This document shows, piece after piece, positions 32,906 to 33,324 of a stretch of DNA of 33,324 bases. The notes beneath the pieces were generated by a model. The model saw only the letters and a program-made list of their open reading frames with translations, did no database searches and was not told where the DNA came from. The DNA lies in the NCBI GenBank assembly GCA_002352105.1, contig DEHV01000055.1, forward strand, positions 30,938 through 64,261, given 5' to 3'. The stretch's first letter is position 1, and the number at the start of each line of letters is the position of its first letter. A program made the position numbers and the translations under genes. Origin of the DNA: Chitinophagaceae bacterium UBA2791 (GTDB lineage Bacteria > Bacteroidota > Bacteroidia > Chitinophagales > Chitinophagaceae).

Positions 32906-33324
32906 ATGAAGAAAAGCAATAATCGTCGTCAATTTGTTAAAACAGCGGCTTCCGGGCTTGGGCTGTTGACCCTGTCTTCCCTGGTCCAGGCGGGGGAGCT
33001 GCAGGCGGTAAAAAAGAAGATCGTGTGCGTGGGCGGGCATCCTGACGACCCGGAAAGCGGTTGCGGAGGCACGATGGCCAGGCTGGCGAAGGCGGGGCAT
33101 GAGGTAACGATCATCTATTTAACCACCGGCGAGGCCGGCATCGAAGGAAAATCCCATGCCGAAGCCTATGCCATCAGAAAACAGGAAGCGATCAATGCCT
33201 GCCGTATCTTGAAGGCAAAGCCGGTATTTGCGGGACAGGTGGACGGCGATACGGTAGTGAATACCGAATGGCATAAGAAGATACAGGAATTGCTCGAGCA
33301 GGAAAAGCCGGATATTGTGTTTAC
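32906..33324 (+). CDS. Tat-exported PIG-L/LmbE-family deacetylase (3' end beyond window)
   Basis: Partial: 139 complete codons from the ATG at 32906, open to the window end. A twin-arginine signal (NNRRQFVKTAASGLGLLTL) precedes the PIG-L zinc-binding motif GGHPDDPESGCGG, where HPDD supplies metal ligand and base, followed by HEVTIIYLTTGEAG and a conserved RKQEA segment. PIG-L enzymes remove acetyl groups from N-acetylglucosamine units and related amino-sugar conjugates. The third histidine ligand expected further on is beyond the edge. Its export argues against the cytoplasmic GalNAc-6-P deacetylase step, but it could deacetylate an amino sugar outside the inner membrane. Confidence 0.85.
   Translation, partial: MKKSNNRRQFVKTAASGLGLLTLSSLVQAGELQAVKKKIVCVGGHPDDPESGCGGTMARLAKAGHEVTIIYLTTGEAGIEGKSHAEAYAIRKQEAINACRILKAKPVFAGQVDGDTVVNTEWHKKIQELLEQEKPDIVF

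Noticed and set aside
1..33324. Mobile elements, CRISPR arrays, tRNA/rRNA genes
   Set aside because: No transposase or integrase, no regularly spaced direct repeats, and no cloverleaf or rRNA-like sequence were found on reading; isolated TCGATTCC-like strings (for example near 13947) lack the rest of a tRNA.

Overview
The window looks like chromosomal DNA of a Bacteroidota bacterium, most likely Chitinophagaceae-like (the family assignment is inference). Evidence: a SusC/SusD pair, a FecR anti-sigma factor with a DUF4974-type C-terminus, an ECF sigma factor next to it, several TAnnTTTG promoter -7 elements, few Shine-Dalgarno sequences, and many exported proteins with Tat or lipoprotein signals. 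No insertion sequence, prophage gene, CRISPR array, tRNA or rRNA was seen.

Layout. (1) 1-2520: a CmoA-type tRNA-modification enzyme, a divergent SMR exporter and a membrane-anchored SUMF1-domain protein. (2) 2796-12381: an amino-sugar region. It holds a GH109 (alpha-N-acetylgalactosaminidase type) protein convergent with an AgaR-like DeoR repressor. Divergent from the repressor is a tight run: PfkB sugar kinase, class II (tagatose-bisphosphate type) aldolase, lipoprotein amidohydrolase, CBM9-like protein, Tat-exported Gfo/Idh/MocA oxidoreductase and a DUF1080 lipoprotein. A separately promoted AgaS-type SIS protein follows. (3) 12520-20583: ECF sigma factor, TauE/SafE permease (opposite strand), FecR, STN-containing SusC and SusD, which together form a trans-envelope-signalling glycan uptake module. 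(4) 20811-28476: a TIM-barrel/DUF4832 protein, a transglutaminase-fold lipoprotein, a GH20 hexosaminidase and a Tat-exported phospholipase C. (5) 28543-32582: an MFS transporter, an ElaA-type acetyltransferase and a zwf-pgl pair. (6) 32906-end: the start of a Tat-exported PIG-L deacetylase cut by the window edge.

How it may work together (inference): SusCD imports a glycan sensed through STN-FecR-ECF. GH20 and GH109 would release N-acetylhexosamines, particularly GalNAc. AgaS, the PfkB kinase and the aldolase would carry galactosamine-6-phosphate through tagatose-6-phosphate and tagatose-1,6-bisphosphate to triose phosphates under AgaR control. The same operon carries an exported oxidoreductase and a DUF1080 protein, the hallmark pair of the 3-keto-glycoside route of glycan cleavage. 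The locus may therefore join oxidative (3-keto) glycoside cleavage to classical GalNAc catabolism. GalNAc kinase, GalNAc-6-P deacetylase and an obvious inner-membrane transporter are not visible here.
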